From IMG/VR virus record IMGVR_UViG_3300042882_000221, positions 1 through 40,291 of that record: 40,291 nt of DNA. One strand, written 5' to 3'. Below, piece by piece: positions 8,801-16,569 of the stretch; within the stretch, counting starts at the first letter, position 1; the number at the start of each line of letters is the position of its first letter. The notes under the pieces were generated by a model. It saw only the letters and a list, made by a program, of their open reading frames with translations, was not told where the DNA came from and did no database searches. The stretch is from a virus. The translations under genes were made by a program, and so were the position numbers.

Positions 8801-11530
8801 ATCGTAGATATCTGACAAGGATGTACCATCAGGATCAAATGCTTCATCCCATGAGCCTCCATCATTCCAGTAATTAGACCAAGCCTCATTATAAACTGCT
8901 AATGGCCCTGATGCTGGAGTAGGTGGGTTTGCAGTAGGATCACCTTCTGTCCCTACAAAGTCATCAGTATTATCATCTGTACCATTCTCTGTGTATTCAT
9001 CTTCTTCAGTAACTCCAGCATTACCTTCTAAGTCTGACCAGTCACCACTACCAGATCCAGTTTGTGAACCAAATATAGGACTCCAGGCACCAAAGAAGTT
9101 AAAGCTCATGTCACCACTACCTCCTCCAATTTCTTCTTGTTCATAGTCTGGTCCAAACTTTCTTGTGTATCCAGGTCCAGAATTTGTTGTATGTCTTTGA
9201 CCAAGTAAAGATATGAGAGCTTCCACAGCACCACCCATAAATGATAGATAAGCAGCATAGTTACTTATAAGTTTATTCTGTGGATGTTTCTCAGGTTGTA
9301 CAAAACTCTGTGTAGCAGTGCCTCTGATATTACCGTATATCTTTAACTCTGGAGTAGATATATAAGGATTCTTAAAGTTAGTATCTGGTGAATGAAACGT
9401 CATGATGTTTTTAGGCATATCATTCAGTTTCACATTCACGCGTTCACCTTCATCATCCACTACTCTTATGTAAGGATCATTAATCTGGTTACCCGGATTA
9501 AGTACTCCATATTCCTGGCTATTCTGTGGATTTGGAGGTTTGATTGTATTAAATGGATGGTTAGGATAAAGACCTCTTCTTCTACTTGAGTTGTTTGTAT
9601 CCTGTCCATTAATGTTATAAGGGCGCATGTTATTCAACATTCCCTTAGCTACTATACTTTTGTTACCTTCTCTTGAACCTCTTAAGATTTCATACCCTAC
9701 AATATTGGGGATGTCTTGACCATTATTATCTTTTGGGCAAATGATACCATTAAACTCTACACCCATGATTCTGATGTAGGTATCCCCGTTTGATGTATTC
9801 TTTCTAAAGTGAGAAAGTGCTGCCGCTTGTCCAGCATTACCTACACCTGTATCTGGAAACTTGTGATGTCTGATTGGTTTACCACATAGATCATAGTCTA
9901 TATTAGTTTCATTTGTCCAGCAATGTACAGTTGAGTTCCAGATATTAGGTTGTTTGTCAGGATATCTTTCAGTAGATTCCCAATAACCCATTTGACCTCT
10001 TGCAACAACTTGACCACCGTCTGGTAAAAACTCAGCTCCTGGTCCAAATGCTGGAGGTTGTGATGTTATTGAAGCTGTGTTATATACTTCAAAGATTCTT
10101 TCAGGATCAAACAAAGTATTTGGTCCTGTGGCAAGATCTGTCTCAGCCACTTCTTGTCCAGTACATGGAACAATATAATCTTTTTTTGGCGCTCTACCTG
10201 GAATATGATATGCTGCAGATTTATCTCCGGTGTTATAGACCCATCTAATAAAGAATGCATATACCTCATCGCGTAAGTAACTTGGCTTGTATCCTCCTTT
10301 AGTATAATAGTCAGAGGGATATTCTACAGATACCCAATTAGTTTTAATCAGGTTAGCTAACGGCTGGTAGTTAAAATCAAACTTTGTAGTAGGTCCTACT
10401 TTTAATAAGTAATTGTTTACTTCAAGGATTTGATCTGATGTTTCATATACCGGTGTTTGTATAGGTAACTGCTCAAGCGGGTATGCTGGAATATCTTCTT
10501 TGATTTGATCTAAATAGATCTTTGTAGTACTAGTAGAATATATACCTACCTGTTTTGCAACAGCAGCTTGATTCACTGTAGCTACTATGATTAGTATGAA
10601 CTCATCAAAGTGTACTTGATCTGCTTGTATGTCAATCTCTAGGGCACCTGTAGTTTCATTGTTATACCAAATTGGCTGTACGTTGCTGGGTGAGAAGAAG
10701 TCTGTTACTTTAGTTCCTTGAATAGCATAGGCTATTAAAGCCATGTAAGAACCATTTCTTAAATTACCTCCAGCTTTTCCTGGGGATACTTGTATACAAG
10801 GTGTCTGCATTAGACGTGATAGTCTAAGCTCATCACAGTCTAATGCAGAAGTATCTACACATGTAATACAATCATAAAGTCCTGGGCAGCCTATAGGCCA
10901 TACATCAGGTTCTGTTTGTTGACAACCATTATCTGTATGGCATAGTTGTTTCCATGCAACACCAGGCCATTGAATTGTGCTTGGTCCATTAGAGTATTGA
11001 TTATTACCTACCCATTGATAGTCATTAGTTGGCCAAGTTTGTGGGTCACCAATATTCATATAGCGGTCTGGATTTTTTCCATCCGCCCAATACACTTGCC
11101 AAGAACAATCATTTACTTTTCTTGCTGCTCCCGTAATCAAGTTCCATTTGCTAAATGCTAAACAAGTGTCTTGTACAATTATTCTATAATTACAACTTGA
11201 TTCTTCAAGTAAACCAATCTCACATCCCGTTATAAGGTTAGAGGCTTCACTCTGATAAACTACAGTAAATAGAATCCACTTATCACTAAATAAATGTATA
11301 GTACCTATGATGTACTTAATTCCTGTTAATGTAGCACCTGCTTCTGTACAATAAACATTTCCGGGTTCATTAGATAAACTGCCGGCATCACCTTCTCTTG
11401 TGTTGTTAGTAGCGTTACGCGCATGCGTCCACATACCTTCTGCTACAAATGACGGATCAAGATCTTTATTGAGACCTTTAACAAAAGTGTTTAATTGATT
11501 CTGATCAATACCTTGTGATTCTTTAGCCAT
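5888..11530 (-). CDS. Muzzle / tail stabilization-like giant protein
   Basis: This 1880-residue protein is the largest complete gene in the window. Its N-terminus (about 14-60: FVKGLNKDLDP followed by ARNATNNTREGDAGSLSNEPGN) resembles the start of crAss-like tail stabilization/muzzle proteins, which form the distal end of the short tail and begin with a G-x-N-x-D-x-D segment and an N-rich 'naming' segment. Aromatic and Asn-rich beta structure dominates. About residues 800-890 form an acidic Gly/Ser/Asp/Thr/Pro-rich insert without predicted fold. The gene follows two ring-like proteins with a 1-nt gap and is followed by large cargo-like genes, the crAss-like order. Length is greater than I would expect for the family, consistent with extra receptor-binding insertions. 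Family assignment is by recall of the N-terminal pattern and position. Confidence 0.85.
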   Translation of the reverse strand: MAKESQGIDQNQLNTFVKGLNKDLDPSFVAEGMWTHARNATNNTREGDAGSLSNEPGNVYCTEAGATLTGIKYIIGTIHLFSDKWILFTVVYQSEASNLITGCEIGLLEESSCNYRIIVQDTCLAFSKWNLITGAARKVNDCSWQVYWADGKNPDRYMNIGDPQTWPTNDYQWVGNNQYSNGPSTIQWPGVAWKQLCHTDNGCQQTEPDVWPIGCPGLYDCITCVDTSALDCDELRLSRLMQTPCIQVSPGKAGGNLRNGSYMALIAYAIQGTKVTDFFSPSNVQPIWYNNETTGALEIDIQADQVHFDEFILIIVATVNQAAVAKQVGIYSTSTTKIYLDQIKEDIPAYPLEQLPIQTPVYETSDQILEVNNYLLKVGPTTKFDFNYQPLANLIKTNWVSVEYPSDYYTKGGYKPSYLRDEVYAFFIRWVYNTGDKSAAYHIPGRAPKKDYIVPCTGQEVAETDLATGPNTLFDPERIFEVYNTASITSQPPAFGPGAEFLPDGGQVVARGQMGYWESTERYPDKQPNIWNSTVHCWTNETNIDYDLCGKPIRHHKFPDTGVGNAGQAAALSHFRKNTSNGDTYIRIMGVEFNGIICPKDNNGQDIPNIVGYEILRGSREGNKSIVAKGMLNNMRPYNINGQDTNNSSRRRGLYPNHPFNTIKPPNPQNSQEYGVLNPGNQINDPYIRVVDDEGERVNVKLNDMPKNIMTFHSPDTNFKNPYISTPELKIYGNIRGTATQSFVQPEKHPQNKLISNYAAYLSFMGGAVEALISLLGQRHTTNSGPGYTRKFGPDYEQEEIGGGSGDMSFNFFGAWSPIFGSQTGSGSGDWSDLEGNAGVTEEDEYTENGTDDNTDDFVGTEGDPTANPPTPASGPLAVYNEAWSNYWNDGGSWDEAFDPDGTSLSDIYDNFNDEGGFFRGGYYTPPSQTSDVSKFQYFKGSPLQTALSLVGVLNPLLYYFSEGASITLDIIYALLPFRQYALQLQAHGFYDTFVAQACNSDFRFKIEDSFYLKDSIQDAKPYFDGEQKYYRINNLKRQTTFVIRTVDGDDNDTGPDYITDSTSVSGYADTSLVTIGTAINNQLAPAPSLPAGGNLFDDKHNNESFNTNIASHYAGLKYRIQNQYGQLDSIKLIPITPCEQDIPDVDITVTSTFCTGYNYYNEPFQYQLKLKVLPPTISLFNGDTYINRYTEKNTMFFFYDWLYGQPDGVEFNYLNRQMLPEPRFWMNSARYEVSTLFTDPTTWLTNVNGIMPGTGVLPRGFYNLDHAPPATTAWLAGLLPPQGYNYSNDNSGDTPGICGVKESYFYLATSSVRDFFVESDVIVDFRIAGDEQWQKFYNPYEFTDLKTLFNMNPDIIQRGNYYRYDYSLSISKLFTQYFSQGNLQSRYYNPAVAKLCYTYYPNRILYSLPQNEEASIDTWSLFLTNNYKDFTDNISGVKNFAKTGVFITFKNSSPLVFQGNDQLETMSGTKVTLGDGVVFAQTPQAIVIADKPYEYGSSQSSRSVISTPAGLFYMSQNQGKVFTYADGLNEISQNGLKWWFTIFMPYKLTEDFPDYPHLNNPVAGIGCQSIYDSQNSIVYFCKKDYRLKEQFRGQITYDELFNTFRIGKVPIQVGHPDFFDDASWTVSYDPKSQFFISFHDWHPDLLIPTKTNFLSTQKGTLWTHNQSCTSYCTYYGEDKPFEIEFPIITGQTVVTKRSIEYILECYKRSDYNCVDQFQVLDFNFDGAVVFNAEQVSGYLNLNIFPKNNVTLSLQYPQVNLNSIDILFSKEENKYRFNQFWDITRDRGEFPTGSNYPPTGPVIPGTTVLQGPYTEEFLWLTEPNGYIKSLNPANLDYLKPELQRKKFRHYINFLNLSRSVSGNTNMVLKIVNSKNIISPR

Positions 11531-11531
11531 A

Positions 11532-12572
11532 TCATATTACTCTTGATCCTGTATAATATCTAAAATAAGCTGGGTCAATAGGATGACTCTTAAACATGTC
11601 ATAGTACTTACCATATTGTGCTTTACGGTTAGCCCACCACAGCCTTTTCATTTCTTCAAAGTTTGGAGTATTCACTAAAGTAAGCGCTTGATTTCTTGCT
11701 GCCCTTACTCTAGGCTCTATAAGCTGAATTCTTTGTGACACATCTTCACCATTCATGAAGAGGTTCTCTAGTATTCTTTGTTTCAAAGCATACTCATAGT
11801 AATCATTAAGAAGATCATGATCTGGAACCATTAAGTTACCATCATCATCTTCCATCTGGCCTTGAAAGTTTAGATATACTTTCCCTGTTTGAAATGTAGT
11901 GAATAGAAAACCATTTTTAAGCCAACCTTCATTTGGAGCATTCCAGTAAAGATTAGGACACTGACAATCTATATTCTGACTAGGCTTCATTCTTAAAGGG
12001 ATAAGCACCCTAAATGTACGAGTTACTCCAGGCTTTACAACTTGGATTAACTCATACTGGTCACCTTTACAGTTCATAAACACGCGTGGTCTTATACATG
12101 TATTACCAAAAGGACTATTAGGGTCATACTCTCCCGGAAGATAATTGTCTGGTGGTCTTACGGCACCAGAACAAGCCGCTGTATGATTACAGGGATTAGC
12201 ATTACAAGTAGAACAGTTTACTGTAGGTGCTGCACAAACATCAGGATTTGCAGGAACCTCTCTGTAAGGAACCTCTTGAATGTTAGTTCCGCCCATATCA
12301 TTGCCTACAGCAACTGAATATTCTCCACACACTAATGCATAATTAAATGTATAGAAGTCATCTGGTAGTTTTACTTTACCATGTTCTACATCTAATATCA
12401 CTTCTTTGGTTTGATTGATTCTTAAGCCCAAATCATAGTTAAGTCTTCTAGCAACTTTAATAAGGGTTTGCGGATCAATCATGTTCTCCAATGAGAATAC
12501 CTGAAAGTCTACAAGAACATCATTGAGTAACTCATCAAATGTTCTGTATTTGAATGTGTAGTTAAAGTCCAT
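11532..12572 (-). CDS. Ring / tail-tubular-like protein
   Basis: The 346-residue protein begins with a helical segment typical of gp4/gp11-like head-tail connector and tail-tube proteins of short-tailed phages (early 'FDELLNDVLVDF', later DYYEYALKQRILENLF). It probably forms one ring between portal and muzzle. A Cys-rich insert lies around residues 113-136 (seven Cys), which may bind metal or form cross-links. Near the C-terminus, residues 317-321 read KAQYG, the motif shared with other virion proteins here. The start overlaps the upstream gene stop by one base, and the muzzle gene starts 1 nt downstream, so the three are probably translated together. Ring identity is inferred from position and helical pattern, not a catalytic motif. 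Confidence 0.85.
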   Translation of the reverse strand: MDFNYTFKYRTFDELLNDVLVDFQVFSLENMIDPQTLIKVARRLNYDLGLRINQTKEVILDVEHGKVKLPDDFYTFNYALVCGEYSVAVGNDMGGTNIQEVPYREVPANPDVCAAPTVNCSTCNANPCNHTAACSGAVRPPDNYLPGEYDPNSPFGNTCIRPRVFMNCKGDQYELIQVVKPGVTRTFRVLIPLRMKPSQNIDCQCPNLYWNAPNEGWLKNGFLFTTFQTGKVYLNFQGQMEDDDGNLMVPDHDLLNDYYEYALKQRILENLFMNGEDVSQRIQLIEPRVRAARNQALTLVNTPNFEEMKRLWWANRKAQYGKYYDMFKSHPIDPAYFRYYTGSRVI

Positions 12573-13243
12573 TATCTAAGTATGTTTTGATTATCATCAG
12601 AACCATCAACTGGTATTCCCATGGTAATTGTAAATTCTTTAATTACATACTGCTCAATCTCTGAAAAAATATAGTCAGGAAATGGCAATGGTAAAGTTTG
12701 TTTAAGATCGCAAGACTGTGGTGAAGGGCAAAGAAAATCAGAAGTGTTTCCTTCAAAGATAGCTTCTATTCTTACAGCATCCCAATCTACATTAGGTACA
12801 TACAAGTACCCATCTAAGTACCAGAAGTACGGTCTCTTATTATATTTGAATGTTGTGGTCTTTGCCATAGATGCAAAGGTAGGTCTCTCTGTCTTGAACA
12901 ACTGTGTAGTTCCATCTATAGAACTTACCAAGCGTATAACAGGACCCATAGCTCCATCAAACAAAGTGGGCAACTTTTCTTTACTTCTTTTGAAATAACA
13001 TCCAGAATAAACCCCAGTACAACCTGCTTCTACTTTATCAACATCTATAAGCTCTACATAGGGTAATACAGAAAACAATGAACTGATCTTCATCAATCTG
13101 TATTGGTTGTCTTCTCTCTTAAGAAGAGTCTTTCCGTATTTACTTATAGCAAAGTAGATATTCCTATCAGTTAGGAAGGCATCCTCCTTTACAGCTTTAA
13201 GTGCGGCTCTGACTCTTGTTATTGCTTCTCCAACAGTTGTCAT
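12572..13243 (-). CDS. Ring / tail accessory-like protein (gp4-like)
   Basis: The 223-residue protein starts with an amphipathic helix (GEAITRVRAALK) and later has a segment (residues about 185-210, DYIFSEIEQYVIKEFTI) matching the helix pair usual in connector and ring proteins of podovirus-like tails. It lies between an HU/IHF-like gene (4-nt overlap) and another ring-like gene (1-nt overlap). It probably builds a dodecameric ring of the neck. A central beta region carries WYLDGYLYVP, again usual for this fold class. The assignment is structural inference, and an exact ring number cannot be given. Confidence 0.85.
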   Translation of the reverse strand: MTTVGEAITRVRAALKAVKEDAFLTDRNIYFAISKYGKTLLKREDNQYRLMKISSLFSVLPYVELIDVDKVEAGCTGVYSGCYFKRSKEKLPTLFDGAMGPVIRLVSSIDGTTQLFKTERPTFASMAKTTTFKYNKRPYFWYLDGYLYVPNVDWDAVRIEAIFEGNTSDFLCPSPQSCDLKQTLPLPFPDYIFSEIEQYVIKEFTITMGIPVDGSDDNQNILR

Positions 13244-13824
13244 AGATCAAATTCATTATATGTATTCAACTGAGCATTTTGCTCTTTTATGTTCATGTTT
13301 TTTAAAGTAATAGCTGTGTATAGTTTCCTGAGTTTCTTTGTTGCATCAACCTGAACATACATGTTCCAGTTCTCAGGATACGCTTTAGCTACAGCTCTTT
13401 TAAAATTCCTGCATGCAGTAAAGCTCCAACATTCTCTGAAGGCAAACTTGTACTTACTTGCATAACTTGTATAAAATATCTTAGCTAGCTTACCATCTGT
13501 TTCCCAATTGTTATTGCTAACAGCTATACCATACTTTCTAGACTTAGCATAGTCTATATTTCTACCGCCACTACTTTGACAGGTAGCAATAAATATCATA
13601 CCTAGTCCCTCTGGTAACTGTACACCATCTCTTGTTTCAATTACAGTTTCCCAAAGTGTTTCATTGAAGCTTTTAATTAATTCTCTTATCTGAGCTTCAC
13701 TGATGTTTTTGTGTTTTGGATGTTTCTCCTTAAACCTTGCAAAGAACTCTTTGTCTATTACATTCACTGCATCTTGTCTAAACCTTGGAGCTTTGACATC
13801 TGGTACTCTAAATTCTCTAGCCAT
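13240..13824 (-). CDS. HU/IHF-like DNA-binding protein (second copy, virion module)
   Basis: In this 194-residue protein, residues about 40-85 follow the HU/IHF pattern: a two-helix dimerisation part (ISEAQIRELIKSFNETLW) then G-x-x-L-P-x-G-L-G (67-75) before a beta strand, the place of the LPGFGTF element in HU. The C-terminal 100 residues are basic and aromatic and have no counterpart in plain HU. crAss-like phages carry IHF-subunit-like genes inside the structural block beside tail genes, as here. It is the first gene after a terminator and has a possible -7 box upstream, so it may head the transcript for ring, muzzle and cargo genes. Role could be bending packaged DNA or a structural use of the fold. 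Confidence 0.85.
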   Translation of the reverse strand: MAREFRVPDVKAPRFRQDAVNVIDKEFFARFKEKHPKHKNISEAQIRELIKSFNETLWETVIETRDGVQLPEGLGMIFIATCQSSGGRNIDYAKSRKYGIAVSNNNWETDGKLAKIFYTSYASKYKFAFRECWSFTACRNFKRAVAKAYPENWNMYVQVDATKKLRKLYTAITLKNMNIKEQNAQLNTYNEFDL

Positions 13825-13862
13825 TCTATACTATTTAATATACGAAAAATAATCAAGTTAAG

Positions 13863-13870
13863 CAAATATA
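13863..13870 (-). promoter_or_regulatory. Possible Bacteroidota-type -7 element
   Basis: On the minus strand this reads TATATTTG, matching TAnnTTTG, about 39 nt before the start codon at 13824 and just after a terminator. No convincing -33 TTG element is seen at the usual distance, so the call is weak. Confidence 0.3.
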
Positions 13871-13880
13871 CTAAATATAG

Positions 13881-13908
13881 AAAACCCCAGGCTCATTTGC
13901 CCGGGGTT
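13881..13908 (-). terminator. Intrinsic terminator after the C1q-like fibre gene
   Basis: In minus-strand RNA a 10-bp stem (AACCCCGGGC with GCCUGGGGUU, one G-U pair) closes a 6-nt loop and is followed by U residues overlapping the stem end (UUUU). It lies 42 nt after the stop of the 303-residue gene and separates it from the HU/ring/muzzle genes. Confidence 0.85.
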
Positions 13909-13949
13909 CCCACTTGTCAGTCACAGAAACCAACTAACCGCGACATATC

Positions 13950-14861
13950 TTATCCAACTCTTTGAACTCCCCATCTAGCTACATCACCTGCCCAGAATGA
14001 ATAGTTAACATTTGTTAAGTTGAGTATATTAAATTTTAGTTGTGTTCCAGCAGTTAACTCTATCCCAAGTGCTTGTCCTGTAATATCAATATGCCTAACA
14101 ATTTGATTTACTGCCATTGTGTTTATTGCATAGTAACCTACAGTACCTTCGTTAACTATACCTGCTACAACCATTCCACTTGCAAAACCTGTTACAACTG
14201 AAATAGTTTCATTTGATAGATGTACATAAAAGCTTAAGTTATATCTTCCATCTGCAGGACATGTCCAAAGACCAGTAACTTGACTATATGCATTGTCATC
14301 ATCATATTGCTCAGCCATGTTTTGAGTAACACCGCTATACAGATTTAAGCCTGCCGCGGGAACTTGGTTAGGTAGCGGTTCTGGAAAACTTTGTGCTAAA
14401 AAAGCACCCAGTGTCTCTATTGTATACGTTGTTATATCACCAACAGTATTTGATGTAACATTAACACCATTACCTCCATCAACTATTACCGTGCCTCCAC
14501 CAAGGTTTTCACAAAAATATTCTACTACGTCACTTATAGCTTGAACAATAGGAGTACCTGCTGTTACAACTGTATCTGATCCACAAATTAGATTTTGACT
14601 TACCGTTGTGTTTTCACAGAAGTAACCAATGATATCTTCTAAAGCAAGATTAAGTGGAGTGTTAGTTAGTACAACATCATCTAATCCACACTGTAAATCA
14701 GGTCCAGTATAAACTACACACTGTGCATCAAATATTTCTGAACAGGGTTGTCTATCTGGACAACCTTCAGGAGTTGGACAAGGTGGTGGTGTAGTTAGAA
14801 ATGAATCTTTACATCCACAATTAATATTACTGCATCCGCAGTTTGTGCAATTAGTTGCCAT
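13950..14861 (-). CDS. Fibre-like protein with Cys-rich N-terminus and C1q-like C-terminal domain
   Basis: The 303-residue protein starts with C5, C8, C10, C15 and C17 in a small knuckle like that of the 67-residue protein at 18408. Two copies of a 25-residue helix-forming module (near 59-83 and 94-119, each ending YFCEN) follow, then a Gly-rich fibre-shaft element (127-150) and a C-terminal beta domain (about 185-303) whose pattern and ending (ARWGVQRVG) resemble C1q/TNF-like trimer tips on phage fibres. The protein probably attaches to the capsid or tail and binds the host surface. It is the last gene before a terminator. The 554-residue neighbour shares its modules. Confidence 0.85.
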   Translation of the reverse strand: MATNCTNCGCSNINCGCKDSFLTTPPPCPTPEGCPDRQPCSEIFDAQCVVYTGPDLQCGLDDVVLTNTPLNLALEDIIGYFCENTTVSQNLICGSDTVVTAGTPIVQAISDVVEYFCENLGGGTVIVDGGNGVNVTSNTVGDITTYTIETLGAFLAQSFPEPLPNQVPAAGLNLYSGVTQNMAEQYDDDNAYSQVTGLWTCPADGRYNLSFYVHLSNETISVVTGFASGMVVAGIVNEGTVGYYAINTMAVNQIVRHIDITGQALGIELTAGTQLKFNILNLTNVNYSFWAGDVARWGVQRVG

Positions 14862-14871
14862 CTTTTAAATA

Positions 14872-16536
14872 TTATAATTCTGTTACAAGAATCTGAGCTC
14901 TACCAAGGAGTGCAGGTGTCAGCGCATCCTTTGCCTTAAACTTAAGACTAACTGATTCTCCATTATTCAAAGTTACCATAGAGAAGAAAGCAATGTTTCT
15001 TTGTATCTCACCATTCAAAAATCTAAACTCAACAGGATAATTGCCAGGTGTAGTTACTACAGTTTCTGTACTAGTCAAGTTTACAATATCTGTTGCTAAG
15101 ATTCCGTTAAATAATGAACCACTGATATCCAATCTTCCGGCAAAGCTTTCATACTGTACAGTATCAACACCGACAACAGTTTTAATGATAGCACCGTCTA
15201 ACCAGTTAATCAAGTTAATGTTGTTATTCAATGTTGTACCAGGACCTGTTAAACTTGTATCATAATTCACATGAACTGCAAACGTCTTAGTTGCTCCAGT
15301 AGCATTTGTATAAGTTAAACCTGAATAACCTAATGGAAAATGGTAAGTTGCTGGTCCTGGATCAAATTGTACATCAGCCCACCCTACTACTTGATCAAAA
15401 AAGTTTTGTTTAGGTCTTGAGATTGCATAAGTTGTAACTCCCGCTACCGGTCCTGTTGGTGTTACTACAATATCATCAGCTCCAGTTACTACTGTACTTA
15501 ATCCATCTACTGTATAAGTAGTGACTCCTGCAACTGGTCCAGCTGGCGTAATAGTAATGTTATCTCCTGCCGCAACTACAGTATCTTTTCCATCAATTAA
15601 ATAGTCTGTTGTTTGATTAGCACCTACTACTGTTACTGTAGGTGTAACAGTTACATTATCTCCAGCTGTTACTGTAGTATCTGCTTTTCCTGCATTACGT
15701 GCATCACATAGAGCAATCCAAATATTGTTTATTGCATCCGCTACTGTAGTGGGTGTTCCAATGTAAGCTGGATACTGTCCAAGCATTGTAGTTCCCGGAG
15801 AACTATATTGAGCAGCTAATGCATCATCAAGAGCAGAAACACATTGACTGGTTACTGCTGTAGACAAATTGCTATAAGTTCCAAACGTTGCTTTGTATGG
15901 ACACCATTCATCATTAATGAATGCTTCCAATACAGTATCAATTGCTTGAACAGACAATGCTGGCAAAGTACTAATTGCACATTGAAGTGTAAACGTTGGT
16001 AATACAAATACTGGTACTGGTGCTGACTCAAGAGCAATAACTCTAATGTCTAATGAGTTAATTGCAGCATTAATTACAGTAATCTCTGTTACAATTTCAC
16101 AAAGTCTTGTAGCAATCAAATTCACATAGTCTACCAATCCAATAGTACCACCACCCAGACAAGGTGCAGCCGTAAGCAAGTAATCAGATACCAGTGCGCT
16201 TGAGGTTGTGCTTTTGCCTGGGGAAGTTGTACTGGTTGTTGTAGTCGTAGTTGTAAGATCAATATTTTCTAGTGCACAAATCTTGTCAATCAACAATTGA
16301 ATCAACTGATCAAATGTAGTTGGAGGACAGGCTGCTAAGTTAAAGCATGCAAGATCATAAGTAGTAACATTAGTCTGATCAAGAAGAGTACACAACTCTG
16401 TAGCCAACTTAAATACTACGTCAGAAATTGTATCACCAGTACATAGTTTGATACAAGGAATATTGGGCCCAGACCAAATCACGCAATTACTTGCGGTTGG
16501 TGTACATGGTGAGTTATCTAAATTTAACGGTCTCAT
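14872..16536 (-). CDS. Trimeric fibre-like protein
   Basis: The 554-residue protein begins with a Cys-containing module (NCVIWSGPNIPCIKLCTGD, 17-35) related to the CVVYTGPDLQC element of the next gene. This is followed by Leu-rich helices with heptad spacing, a Thr-rich linker (93-112) and further helices. Three copies of a beta module (T-V-x-A-G-D-N-[VI]-T-[VI]-T-P; about 288-374) form a probable shaft, and the C-terminal 175 residues are a beta-sandwich-like tip ending GRAQILVTEL. It has no enzyme motif. Likely a head or tail fibre involved in adsorption. The 10-nt gap to the 303-residue gene and the shared modules suggest the two fibres arose from common parts. Confidence 0.85.
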   Translation of the reverse strand: MRPLNLDNSPCTPTASNCVIWSGPNIPCIKLCTGDTISDVVFKLATELCTLLDQTNVTTYDLACFNLAACPPTTFDQLIQLLIDKICALENIDLTTTTTTTSTTSPGKSTTSSALVSDYLLTAAPCLGGGTIGLVDYVNLIATRLCEIVTEITVINAAINSLDIRVIALESAPVPVFVLPTFTLQCAISTLPALSVQAIDTVLEAFINDEWCPYKATFGTYSNLSTAVTSQCVSALDDALAAQYSSPGTTMLGQYPAYIGTPTTVADAINNIWIALCDARNAGKADTTVTAGDNVTVTPTVTVVGANQTTDYLIDGKDTVVAAGDNITITPAGPVAGVTTYTVDGLSTVVTGADDIVVTPTGPVAGVTTYAISRPKQNFFDQVVGWADVQFDPGPATYHFPLGYSGLTYTNATGATKTFAVHVNYDTSLTGPGTTLNNNINLINWLDGAIIKTVVGVDTVQYESFAGRLDISGSLFNGILATDIVNLTSTETVVTTPGNYPVEFRFLNGEIQRNIAFFSMVTLNNGESVSLKFKAKDALTPALLGRAQILVTEL

Positions 16537-16569
16537 ACTTTACATATATTTATAATATACAAATTATTC

